Shown here: positions 1 to 8,646 of the stretch, in pieces | Layout of the letters: every line of letters starts with the position of its first letter | How positions within the stretch are numbered: the first letter of the stretch is position 1 | Assembly (NCBI GenBank): GCA_016709545.1 | Contig: JADJMO010000032.1 | Coordinates: 8,428-72,427 of the forward strand | DNA: 64,000 nt | Direction of reading: 5' to 3' | From: Myxococcales bacterium | Lineage (GTDB): Bacteria > Myxococcota_A > Polyangia > Polyangiales > JADJMO01 | Translations under genes and position numbers: made by a program | Notes under the pieces: generated by a model | The model's input: the letters and a program-made list of their open reading frames with translations, nothing else | Told to the model about the DNA's origin: nothing | The model's database searches: none

Positions 1-1594
1 GGTCGTCGAGGAGATCCTCGATGCGGGCCGGCCGTTCCACTACGGCGTCGAGGTCGGCAGCAAGCCCGAGATGTTCGCCGGGCTCGCCGTGCACAGCGAC
101 CCGGACGCCCTCATCGTCTGCAACGGCTACAAGGACGACGCGTTCATCCGCACCGCGCTCCTCGGCCGGCGCCTCGGCAAGAAGGTCATCCTCATCGCCG
201 AGAAGCTCAGCGAGGTCCGCGCGATCATCCGCATCGCCAAAGAGGTCGGCGTCGACCCCGAGATCGGCATGCGCGTGCGCCTGGTCACGCGCGGCGCCGG
301 CAAGTGGGCCGAGTCGGGCGGCGAGCGCGCCAAGTTCGGCCTCTCCACCGGCGAGATCCTCGAGGCGGCCAAGGCCCTCGCCGAGGCCGGGATGAAGAGC
401 GCGTTCAAGCTGCTCCACTTCCACGTCGGCTCGCAGGTCCCCGACATCCTCATCCTCAAGCGCGCCGTGCGCGAGGCCGCGCGGTACTACTCCAAGCTGC
501 GCCGTCTCGGCCACCAGATCGAGTACATCGACGTGGGCGGCGGCCTCGCCGTCGACTACGACGGCTCGCGCTCCACGCTGCACTCCTCGATGAACTACAC
601 GGTCGAGGAGTACGCGCGCGACATCGTCTGGAACATCGCCGACGTCTGCGACGAGGAGAAGGTCCCGCACCCGAACATCGTCAGCGAGTCGGGCCGCGCG
701 ATCGTGGCCCACCACGCGGTGCTGGTCGTCGAGGCGTTCGGCGCCGTCGAGCGCACGGCGTCCGGCGAGATGGAGCCCGAGATCGACCACAAGCTCATCC
801 GCGCGATCCGCGACGTGGAGAGCTCGCTCACCGCGCAGACGCTGAACGAGAGCTGGCACGACCTCCTGCAAGCCAAGGAGGAGAGCGAGAAGCTGTTCGA
901 GCTCGGCTACCTCGAGCTCGACGTCAAGGCGCAGGTCGAGACCCTCTACTGGCGCACGGTGGAGCACCTCCGCTCGATCATCGCCACGCTCGACCCCTCC
1001 GAGGTCCCCGACGACCTCGTCGATCTCGACAAGCACCTGCAGAACCAGCACATCTGCAACTTCTCGGTGTTCCAGTCGCTGCTCGACCACTGGGCGCTCG
1101 GCGCGCTCTTCCCGGTGGTGCCGGTGCACCGCCTGAACGAGCGGCCCACGATGGCGAGCACGCTCGTGGACATCACCTGCGACTCGGACGGCAAGGTCGC
1201 CAAGTTCATCGACCGCGACTAGCCGGAGCGCGACATCCTCTCGCTGCACACGGTGAGCAAGGAGCAGGGGCCGTATTACCTCGGCATCTTCCTGACCGGC
1301 GCCTACCAGGACATCATGGGCGACATCCACAACCTCTTCGGCCGCGTGAACGAGGTGCACGTGTTCCTCGATGACGACGAGGAGTGCGGCTACTACCTCG
1401 AGGAGACGATCGAGGGGAACACGATCGCCGAGGGGCTGCGGATGACCCAGTACGACACCCACGAGCTCGCCACGAAGATGAAGGCGCAGTTCGACGCGGC
1501 CATCAAGCAGGACAAGCTCAAGCCCGCCGAGGGCATGCGCCTGCTCGCGGAGTACGAGCGCGGGCTGAAGGACCAGACCTACCTTTCGCTCTGA
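1..1594 (+). CDS. speA: Biosynthetic arginine decarboxylase SpeA, 5' truncated, in-frame TAG
   Basis: PLP-dependent fold-III decarboxylase converting arginine to agmatine for polyamine synthesis (family knowledge). The window opens inside the gene, in frame 2. Visible landmarks are the glycine-rich VGGGLAVDYDG, the late ITCDSDGK motif, and the C-terminal block YYLGIFLTGAYQ...GDIHNLFG, all diagnostic of SpeA. About 531 codons remain of a family length near 630-660. A TAG at 1220-1222 interrupts the frame right after ITCDSDGKVAKFIDRD. The same frame continues with perfectly conserved SpeA sequence to a TGA at 1592-1594, so the gene is not truncated by decay further on. The TAG is probably a one-base sequence error or a very recent nonsense mutation. 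The next gene starts 50 bp downstream on the same strand. Confidence 0.93.
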
Positions 1595-1644
1595 GCACGA
1601 CGAACAGGGTGCGTGCGGCCGGCGAGGTCGATAGGCTCTCCCGG

Positions 1645-2604
1645 ATGCTCCGGGCGTGCCTCGCCGTCCTCGCCGCCGTACTGCTCTTCCTCCTGCCCCG
1701 CGCCGCGCACGCCGACGCGGACGCGGGACCGCGGACCGTCGTCGTCGGGACCTACGTCAACCAGGTGTACGGCGTCGACGTCAAGGGCAGCCAGTACTCG
1801 ATCGACTTCTACGTCTGGTTCCGCTGGGAGGGAGAGGGACTCGCGCCGCTCGACTCGTTCGAGGTCGCGAGCGGCCGCATCGTCTCGAAGACCGGTGTCC
1901 AGAAGAAGAGGCTCGGCACCCTGAACTACGCCTCGGCCCGGGTGGTCGCCACCATCACCAAGTTCTGGGATCTGAAGCGCTTCCCGCTCGATGGGCACAC
2001 GCTCACCCTCGACCTCGAGGACGCCGAGCACGACACCCGCACGATGATCTACGAGAGCGATCGCGACAACGTCGCCCTGAGCCCCGACCTCCAGGTCCCG
2101 GGCTGGGTGGTGCGGGGGTCGAGCGCCTCCGTCGAGCGCCACCTCTACCGGACGAACTACGGCGACACTTCGTTCCCCACCAACAGCGAGTCGCACTACG
2201 CCCGCTATCGGTTCGCGATCGAGGTCGTGCGGCCGGGTTACGGACGCTTCCTCAAGGTCTTCTTCGGCCTCTTCATCGCGGTCGTGGTCTCGTGGTCCGC
2301 CTTCCGGGTCGTGCCCAGGGACTCGCCGCCCCGCGTGCCCCTCGGCGTCGGCGCGACCTTCGCGGCGTCGGCCGTCACCGTCACCATCCACTACTCCCTG
2401 CCCGACACCAACGCGGTCACCCTGGCGGACAAGCTCATCATGCTCTCGCTGGGGATGATCGTGCTCTCGGTGGTGCAGACGATCGTCGCGCTCGCCCTGT
2501 TCGCCGGCAAGCGCGAGGTGCAACAACAGCGCCTCGATCGCGCCTGTCGCTGGCTGTTCCCGCTCGGCTACGTCGTCGTGCTGGCGGCGATGCTCCGCGT
2601 GTAG
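1645..2604 (+). CDS. Pentameric ligand-gated ion channel-like protein
   Basis: A 319-residue membrane protein with the layout of prokaryotic Cys-loop-type channels (the GLIC/ELIC class, of similar length). Residues 1-23 form a signal peptide ending near AHA. Then comes a beta-rich extracellular domain with the typical IDFYVWFRWEG strand and the RFPLDGHTLTLDLED segment, which matches the FPFD region of the family. No Cys pair is present, as in other bacterial members. Four hydrophobic helices follow: about 213-233, 243-264, 270-295 and 301-319. The ATG is chosen because it begins the signal peptide. The ligand and ion selectivity cannot be told from sequence. A non-channel sensor of the same fold is the main alternative. 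Confidence 0.8.
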   Translation: MLRACLAVLAAVLLFLLPRAAHADADAGPRTVVVGTYVNQVYGVDVKGSQYSIDFYVWFRWEGEGLAPLDSFEVASGRIVSKTGVQKKRLGTLNYASARVVATITKFWDLKRFPLDGHTLTLDLEDAEHDTRTMIYESDRDNVALSPDLQVPGWVVRGSSASVERHLYRTNYGDTSFPTNSESHYARYRFAIEVVRPGYGRFLKVFFGLFIAVVVSWSAFRVVPRDSPPRVPLGVGATFAASAVTVTIHYSLPDTNAVTLADKLIMLSLGMIVLSVVQTIVALALFAGKREVQQQRLDRACRWLFPLGYVVVLAAMLRV

Positions 2605-2625
2605 ACAGAGCGCTTGCGGCGGCGC

Positions 2626-2892
2626 TCAGCATTGCAGACGCTGGACGCCGATCGAGAACGACACTTCCACGCCGGCGCGCCGGAGCGCGTGTTCGATCGC
2701 GCGGTGGGCGCTTGCCTCGGCGTCGGCGGCGCTGCGTGCGTGCACCGCGAAGAACGCCTCCCACTTGCCGCGGGTCGGCCCGACGGAGCCGCCGCCGACG
2801 AGCTCGAGCGCTTCGGTGAGGCGCTCCTGCTCGTCCGGCTCCAGCGGTCGCGCGAGGTCGACGAAGGCCGCCCACTTCACGTCGACGGACAT
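2626..2892 (-). CDS. Hypothetical 88-residue protein
   Basis: Small soluble protein beginning MSVDVKWAAFVDLARPLE and ending GVQRLQC. It has an amphipathic alpha/beta pattern, no signal peptide, and no family I recognise. Its ATG lies inside the end of the upstream DHFR-family gene (overlap of 16 bp), so the two are probably co-transcribed and translationally coupled. The frame has normal third-position GC bias, which supports coding. Confidence 0.6.
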   Translation of the reverse strand: MSVDVKWAAFVDLARPLEPDEQERLTEALELVGGGSVGPTRGKWEAFFAVHARSAADAEASAHRAIEHALRRAGVEVSFSIGVQRLQC

Positions 2893-3428
2893 CGGTAGTG
2901 CAGCGCCATCACGCCGGACGCGAGGCCCCTCGTCGAGACGAGCTCGAGGCGTCGCGAGCGGTCGAGGGCCGGGAACAACGTCGGCCCGCGGCCGAGCACC
3001 GGGTGGACGACGATACGGTATTCGTCGAACAGCCCGAGCTGCTCGAGCGCAGCGGAGAGCATGGGGCTGCCCACGAGCACGCCTCCAGGGGTCTTCTCCT
3101 TGAGCTGGCGGATGGCGTCTTCCAGGGGCCCCTCGAGGCGGAAGGTGTTGTGCCAGGGGAAGTCGCGGCGCGAGGCCGAGACCACGTACTTCGGCTTGGC
3201 CTCCAGCTTGCGCGCCCACTCGCGCAGCGCGCGCGGGGCTGATTCGTCGCGCGCCACCGCCGGCCAGGCATCCTCCATGAGCTCGTAGGTCGTGCGCCCG
3301 AAGAGCATCGCCTCGGCTTCGTCCATCCACCCCGTGAACAGGTCGTGCAGCTCTTCGTCGGCGATCCCCTCGCGATGGTCGATGCACCCGTTCAGCGTGA
3401 CGTTGAGCGAGAAGGTCAAGATGCCCAT
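2877..3428 (-). CDS. Dihydrofolate reductase family protein (RibD C-terminal type)
   Basis: 183 residues of the RibD_C/DHFR fold. The start is ILTFSLNVTLNGCID, equivalent to the usual S.D G.I opening. MLFGRTTYELMEDAWP is the conserved GR.TYE..... W motif. KYVVSASR and the GGVLVGSP nucleotide loop follow, then DEYRIVVHPVLGRGPTLF. These proteins are NAD(P)H-dependent reductases of unknown substrate and are not true folate enzymes. The gene overlaps the following small gene and is divergent from the RIO kinase, leaving a 199-bp shared upstream region. Confidence 0.85.
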   Translation of the reverse strand: MGILTFSLNVTLNGCIDHREGIADEELHDLFTGWMDEAEAMLFGRTTYELMEDAWPAVARDESAPRALREWARKLEAKPKYVVSASRRDFPWHNTFRLEGPLEDAIRQLKEKTPGGVLVGSPMLSAALEQLGLFDEYRIVVHPVLGRGPTLFPALDRSRRLELVSTRGLASGVMALHYRCPST

Positions 3429-3627
3429 GGGCGGATTCTACCCTGCTCCGGCCGCGGTCCGTCCGTCGCAAGCCGGACTCGATCACCGCGATCCACACCG
3501 TGCGCGGATGGCCGAACACGGACGAGCTCTCGAGCCCGTTGACATCGGAGAGGCCACGGGGTCACCGCGAGATTCGCGAATCGACGAGGGGATCCGTCGC
3601 CCCTGCGCCGATGGTGTAAGGTGGAAC

Positions 3628-4488
3628 GTGATCGTTCCAGAATCCCTCGTTCCACTCGTCGAACTCGGCATCATCCAAGAAGTGATCCGTCCGCTGCTGA
3701 GCGGAAAAGAGGCGCAGGTCTACGTCGTTGTCTCCGGCGGAAAGCCGTGCGTGGCAAAGGTCTATAAATCGGCGCAGAACCGCACTTTCAAGCACCGCGC
3801 CGAGTACACCGAGGGCCGCAAGGTCCGGAACTCGCGGGATCAGCGGGCGATCGAGAAGCGCTCCGAGCACGGCCGCGCCAAGGAAGAGGTCTCCTGGCGG
3901 TCGAGCGAGGTGGACGTGATGCACCGCCTGCATGCGGCCGGCGTGCGTGTCCCCGAGCCGCACCATTTCGTCGAGGGTGTGCTGATCATGGAGCTCGTCG
4001 TCGGGCTCGACGGTCGAGCCGCCCCGCGCCTCGCCGAGCTCGATCTGGACGCCGCCGACGCGGCGCTGGTCCATGAAGCGCTGATCACCGAGGTCACCAA
4101 GATGCTGTGCGCGGGCATCGTGCACGGCGACCTCTCCGCGTTCAACGTCCTCATCGCCGCCGACGGGCCCGTGATCATCGACTTCCCCCAGTCGGTCTCG
4201 GCCACGGAGAACGCCAACGCCCGGAAGCTGCTGCTGCGCGACGTCGGTAACCTGCAGGCGTCTCTCGGGCGGTCGGCGCGGGGGGCTCCAGCGAGGGCGC
4301 ACGCCGAGGAGATGTGGGATCTGTTCCAGAAGGACAGACTCACCCCAGAGACGCGATTGACGGGACGGTTCGAGGCCCCCGCGGTGGACGCCAGCGCGAC
4401 CGAGGTGCTCGATCTGGTCCGGGAAGCCAGGGCCGGCTTCGAGGAGCTGCTACGGCGCCAGGATGCTCGGTCTGCTCGCGGCGGGTGA
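3628..4488 (+). CDS. RIO-family atypical serine kinase
   Basis: 286-residue RIO1-type kinase. The nucleotide-binding region reads SGKEAQVYVV, and the likely ATP lysine is in CVAKVYK. The catalytic loop is VHGDLSAFNVLI, and the metal-binding motif is IIDFPQSV in place of DFG, both hallmarks of RIO kinases. A C-terminal tail after about residue 230 is not conserved. The GTG start is chosen because AAGGTGG lies 3-9 nt upstream of it; no ATG in this frame is near the domain start. Bacterial RIO kinases have poorly known roles; archaeal and eukaryotic relatives act in ribosome maturation. Confidence 0.9.
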   Translation: MIVPESLVPLVELGIIQEVIRPLLSGKEAQVYVVVSGGKPCVAKVYKSAQNRTFKHRAEYTEGRKVRNSRDQRAIEKRSEHGRAKEEVSWRSSEVDVMHRLHAAGVRVPEPHHFVEGVLIMELVVGLDGRAAPRLAELDLDAADAALVHEALITEVTKMLCAGIVHGDLSAFNVLIAADGPVIIDFPQSVSATENANARKLLLRDVGNLQASLGRSARGAPARAHAEEMWDLFQKDRLTPETRLTGRFEAPAVDASATEVLDLVREARAGFEELLRRQDARSARGG

Positions 4489-4534
4489 GCGAGGACGTCT
4501 CTCCGTTCGCGCCAGCTGGTACCATCGCCGTCCG

Positions 4535-6083
4535 ATGGATCGAAGCGAGCCGTCGCGTGCGAGGGACGACCTCGCCCTCGCGCGCACCCTCTGGCGGGAG
4601 ACGCGAGACGCGTCCGTCGCCGAGGCGATCGACGCCCTCGATCGCGAGGTGAGGGCCTCCTTCTGCCCCCCCAGAGACACGGACCAACGCCGCGTTCCAG
4701 CGGGCGTGGCTGGCGCTCGCCGAGGCCGACGATCCCGTGGCTGTGGGCTTCCTGGCCGAGCACCTGTTCGCGAAGCTGCCCGGCGCCGACGCCGACGCCA
4801 AGCTCGACGCGTTCGTCGACCGGCTGCAGGCCGCGCAGAAGAGGCCGGATCCCCGCCTCGCGCGCGCCCTCACCACGCTCGTCGAGCAAGGCCCGCCGAT
4901 CGTTCGCTGGGCCAGTGACACCTGCGAAGAGACGCTCGCGGTCATCGGTGACGCGCGAACCGCGGGGTCGCTCGAGAGGCTGCTCCCGACCTTCGAGCCT
5001 GCGGTCGCCGAGAAGTGGCGGCGCGCGATCGACCGCATTCCGCGGGGCAGTCCTCCCCCCGACCTCGAGCGCTGGCGAAGGCTCGCCGGGAGCCGCAGTG
5101 CGCCGGACCGCGACGCCCTGTTCCGCGCGGTCCTTTCCGCGCCGGACGACGACGGCGCCCTCTCGGTGCTGGCCGACGCCCTGCAGGAGCTCGGCGATCC
5201 ACGCGGCGAGTTCATCGCCATCCAGCTCGCCGAGACGCGCGGGGCGGCGAGCCTCGCGGCGACCAAGCGCGCCGACGCGCTGCTGAAGAAGCACAAGAAG
5301 GAGTGGCTCGGTCCGCTGGCGCGGGTCACCTACCGCGCGACGTTCCGACGTGGCGTGGTCGAGGAGCTCGAACTCGACGGCTCCTGGAAGGCCTCGCCGG
5401 CTGCCTGGGCCGAGCTCGCCCGATGTCCGTTGCTCCGCACCGTGCGGTCGATCGGCGGCAAGGCGACGGACGATCTGCTCGTCCAGTTCCTCGTGTCGGA
5501 CCAGATGCCGTCGCTCCGCGTCGTGACGGTGGAGTCCGACGTGGTCGCCACCGCGATGGAGGAGAGGACGCCACCCCGGCTCGAGGAGCTGCGGTCGACC
5601 GACTGGCTGCGGCGCGATCACGGAGAGCGCTTCGCAGAGAGGGTGGTGCCGCTGTTCGAGCGCACGTCATCGGTGGACGCGGTGGTCTGCACAGTCGACG
5701 CGCTCGACACGCTGCTCGCCTCGCCAGCGAGTGGGCGTCTCCGACGCGTGGGGCTCGACAAGGTGGCCGACGCGGACGCGTTCGCGTGCTGGGCGCGGCT
5801 GCCGGCGAGCTGCACGACGCTCGCATGGGGGTGGTCCTCACGGACCGAGCTGCGGCGGGAGCGGTCGGGGGTCACCCTGCATCACACGCTCGACCGGTGG
5901 ACGGACCTCGCGGCCCTGGCTGCGCTCGCGGCGACGATCCCGGCGCTGAAACAGGTAGAAATCGCGGGGCCGAAGGCGCCCGACGTGGCTGCCTTCTCCG
6001 CGCTGACCGCGCGAGGGGTGACCGTGACCGCAGGGGCCTTGGTCCCGCGCAGCGGTCGCGCCGGTGGAATGGCGGGCGGCTAG
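4535..6083 (+). CDS. TIGR02996-domain protein, frameshifted at C7
   Basis: Cytoplasmic protein with HEAT-like N-terminal helices and the TIGR02996 signature ALSVLADALQELGDPRGEF, found in Myxococcota and Planctomycetes. Leucine-rich-repeat-like strands follow (LEELELDGSWKA, LRTVRSIGG, LRVVTVESD). Two reading frames must be joined: MDRSEPS... runs to about 4665 and TNAAFQRAWLALAEAD... continues in another frame. The junction is a run of seven C at 4666-4672, a classic indel site. Joined length is about 515 residues. Function is unknown; the domain is thought to mark protein-interaction families. A paralogue with the same type of break lies at 30358-31924. Confidence 0.75.
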
Positions 6084-6110
6084 CGAGAACGTCCACGAAA
6101 GGCAGACCCC

Positions 6111-6254
6111 TCAACACCCTCGATCGTCGTCCTTGCGCGCCGACCGGCGCGGCGAGGGCACCGCTCACGTAGGCACGCCGAGGCGCGGCAACACCCAGGC
6201 CTGCAGCACGAACCAGCCCACGATCACCCCCACCATCAGCAGGCCGTCCGACAT
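6111..6254 (-). CDS. Candidate micro-membrane protein with internal UGA
   Basis: Antisense to the gap between two plus-strand genes. The ATG at 6254 opens a 29-residue hydrophobic peptide ending LPRLGVPT, then TGA at 6165-6167. The frame stays open for 17 more codons (AVPSPRRSARKDDDRGC) to a second TGA. About 13 nt after the first TGA the RNA can form a 6-bp stem CGCGCC/GGCGCG with loop GGUC, which resembles a bacterial SECIS apical loop. So it could be a short membrane peptide, a selenoprotein with Sec in GVPTU, or chance in GC-rich DNA. There is no well-spaced ribosome binding site. Confidence 0.25.
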
Positions 6255-6268
6255 CCTCGTGAGAGCCG

Positions 6269-7639
6269 ATGACCATGCGGGAGGGTTCGCTGTTTCGCGC
6301 GTCGGGTGCCTGGGGCCTCGGATACGTTGATCCGGTGGAGTACGTACCGCTTCTCGTGGCGATCGTCGGCCTCGGCTTCGCGATCGCGCGCGCCGTGCAC
6401 GTCTCTCGCCTGACGGTGGATCCCGAGATGTTCGGCCCGGCGCTCGAGAGGCTCCTGCGCACGGGCCACCCGGAGAGGGGGCTCAAGCTCTGCGCGGCGG
6501 TGGGCGACACGCCGCTCGCGACGGCGACCGCGGCGTTGCTCGAGAAGCGAGCGTTTCCAGCCTCGACGAGCGAAGACGACGCCCGCGCGACGCTGCGAGA
6601 CGCGTTCGTTCGTGCGTTCGTGGAGAAGGCGACCCCCATCGCGACGTACCGCTTCGCCGCCTGGCTCGCGCTCCTGCTCCTCGTGTTGCCGGTGGTGCAC
6701 GGTTTCGTCGCATCCGTGTTCGCGATGCGCCTGGTGGTCGTCGCGGTGATCGGCCTCGCGGTGCTCGGGTGGACCGCTCGCTCGGTGTCGAAGACGCTCG
6801 ACGGAGGTCCCAGGGTCCTCGAGCGGCTCCTGCCGCACGCCGTTCCGCTGGCGCTGGGCACCACCTCGACCTACCGATCTCCCGACCTCGGTCGTGCCGA
6901 CCCCGAGCCGACGGCCGACGCGGTCGTCCTCGTCGTCGAGCGAGACGGGGTGCGCGAGGGCACGAAGACCTTCGAGAAGCCCATCGTCAAGATCGGTCGC
7001 GCCGCCACCGCCCACCTGCAGCTCGACCACGAGACCGTCGGACGGATGCACGCCGTGATCGAGCGCGACGCCGACGGGGTGAGCATCATCGATCTCGGCA
7101 ACGCGTCCGGCACGAGCGTCAACGGCGAGCGGGTGAACAAGGCCGCGCTGGCGCACGGTGACGTCGTGACCATCGGCCCCTTCCGCCTGACCGTCGGGAT
7201 CGGCGCGCGCGCCACGCCCACCGCGGAGCCAGCGCGCGAGACCGACGATCCGAAGACCTGGGGTCGTCTCGCTGTGCTGTTCTACGGCTTCGACCAGCGG
7301 AGCCCCGATCTCTTCTACGAGGTCGTGCAATCGTGCATCGCGAGTCGCGCGCGCGTCGCGAAGGTGCGGCGCGAGGCAGGCTCGCCCCGCTTCGTCGTCG
7401 CGGTGCTCGCCGAGCGCAGCGACGACCTCGCCGCCACGCGTCGGCGCGTCGAGGAGGAAGCCCCCGCGCTCTACCGGTCGTATGCGACGCCGGCCGCGGA
7501 CATCGGACCAGACGCGATCTACACCGCGGAGACCAGCACCCACGGGAAGCTCCTCGCCGAGCTCGTGGCGGGCGAGGTGGCGGTGCTCGCGACGCGTACG
7601 GTCACGGAAGATCCGCTGTCCGCTTCCCCGTCGCCATAG
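6269..7639 (+). CDS. FHA-domain membrane protein
   Basis: 456 residues. Helix 1 is about residues 24-43 (YVPLLVAIVGLGFAI). A cytoplasmic stretch follows, then two hydrophobic segments about 130-172. An FHA phosphothreonine-binding domain occupies about 215-315, with the core KIGRAATAHLQL, the serine/arginine/histidine region VGRMHAVIERD, and GNASGTSVNGERV. The last 130 residues are a mixed alpha/beta region without a recognised fold. The first transmembrane layout resembles MotA/TolQ-like stator starts. An alternative start is GTG 6335, immediately before the first helix. It probably reads phosphorylation by Ser/Thr kinases, which are common in this genome. Confidence 0.8.
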   Translation: MTMREGSLFRASGAWGLGYVDPVEYVPLLVAIVGLGFAIARAVHVSRLTVDPEMFGPALERLLRTGHPERGLKLCAAVGDTPLATATAALLEKRAFPASTSEDDARATLRDAFVRAFVEKATPIATYRFAAWLALLLLVLPVVHGFVASVFAMRLVVVAVIGLAVLGWTARSVSKTLDGGPRVLERLLPHAVPLALGTTSTYRSPDLGRADPEPTADAVVLVVERDGVREGTKTFEKPIVKIGRAATAHLQLDHETVGRMHAVIERDADGVSIIDLGNASGTSVNGERVNKAALAHGDVVTIGPFRLTVGIGARATPTAEPARETDDPKTWGRLAVLFYGFDQRSPDLFYEVVQSCIASRARVAKVRREAGSPRFVVAVLAERSDDLAATRRRVEEEAPALYRSYATPAADIGPDAIYTAETSTHGKLLAELVAGEVAVLATRTVTEDPLSASPSP

Positions 7640-7683
7640 TCGTGCTGCCGTCGCCGTTCGCGTGACACAATGGTCGACGCTCG

Positions 7684-8061
7684 ATGGGCATCCTCCTCTG
7701 GCTGGCCAAGCCGATCCTGTACGTCGGGATGTTCGCGATCGCGGCCGCGGTCTTCCGGAAGCAGTCGCCCGGCGCGGTGACCCGCCTGCCCGCGCACGCC
7801 TTCGGCGGCGGGCTCGGTCGGTTGCTGCTGGGCGCGCTCGTCGCGTACCTCCTCCTCCAGCTCGGGTCCTCGATGTCGCCGACGGTCATGAAGGCCACGT
7901 TCTTCGTGTGTGGGACGATCTCGTGGGTGCTGGTCTCGCGGCTCACGTTCCGCAAGGTGCCGCTGCGGGACGTGCTGGTGTTCGCGGCAATCGGCGAGCT
8001 GATCGGCGGCGCGATCGACCTGCTCGCCTACAGCGAGGCGCAGAACATCCGCTTCTGTTGA
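7684..8061 (+). CDS. Small multi-pass membrane protein, hypothetical
   Basis: 125 residues beginning MGILLWLAKPILYVGMF. It has hydrophobic helices at about 4-22, 42-62, 70-88 and 97-115, separated by short basic loops (FRKQSPG, LTFRKVP). No motif is recognised. It sits 44 bp after the FHA gene on the same strand and may share its transcript. Confidence 0.6.
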   Translation: MGILLWLAKPILYVGMFAIAAAVFRKQSPGAVTRLPAHAFGGGLGRLLLGALVAYLLLQLGSSMSPTVMKATFFVCGTISWVLVSRLTFRKVPLRDVLVFAAIGELIGGAIDLLAYSEAQNIRFC

Positions 8062-8124
8062 CTTCGCCCGTCAGCTCGGGCGATCCGGACTACGGCGCGC
8101 CGGTATCGGCTACGCTGCCTGGTG

Positions 8125-8619
8125 ATGGCGCGACGTCTCGTTCTCGGCCCGGAGCAACTCGCCCGCGTCGAGGCCGCACTCTACGAGGAGGACGAGGGAG
8201 CACGCGGCGCCGCGCTCGCCGGGTTGCAGGCGCCGGAAGAGCTGCACGCTTACGCGAGCCACTACAACTGGGACGACGGCGCACGGGGCCTGCGGCACGT
8301 CATCGAGAGCTCCGCGTGCGATCGCGGAACCGCCTTGATGATCTACTGGCTCACCGACGGCATCTTCGCCGACGAGCGACCGGACTGCGGCGGTGACGTG
8401 TGGGACCTCGCGATGAGAATCGAGAGCCTGTTTCTCTCGGGCTTCTACACACGCTGCGAGTTTCGCTTCGATCCGCGCGACATGGGCGGCGATTGGCGGT
8501 TCATCCTGCAGAAGCCGCGCGCGGTGCCGGACGAGATGACGCGCGCCACGCCGGGTGAGGTGGTGGATGTTTCCTGGGATGCGCTGCGTGACGAGGCGCG
8601 GGGCCCGTCTGGCGAGTAG
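8125..8619 (+). CDS. DUF4274-domain protein
   Basis: 164 residues. The centre reads ELHAYASHYNWDDGARGL then SSACDRGTALMIYWLT, the diagnostic DUF4274 core (asparagine-tryptophan-aspartate then CD.GTAL..YW). Function is unknown; relatives occur near immunity-like and accessory genes. ATG 8125 is preferred over GTG 8122, which directly precedes it. It converges with the lipoprotein gene at 8647, with 27 bp between stops. Confidence 0.8.
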   Translation: MARRLVLGPEQLARVEAALYEEDEGARGAALAGLQAPEELHAYASHYNWDDGARGLRHVIESSACDRGTALMIYWLTDGIFADERPDCGGDVWDLAMRIESLFLSGFYTRCEFRFDPRDMGGDWRFILQKPRAVPDEMTRATPGEVVDVSWDALRDEARGPSGE

Positions 8620-8646
8620 GAGCGAGGCGAGAGCGCAGGGCGAGAG

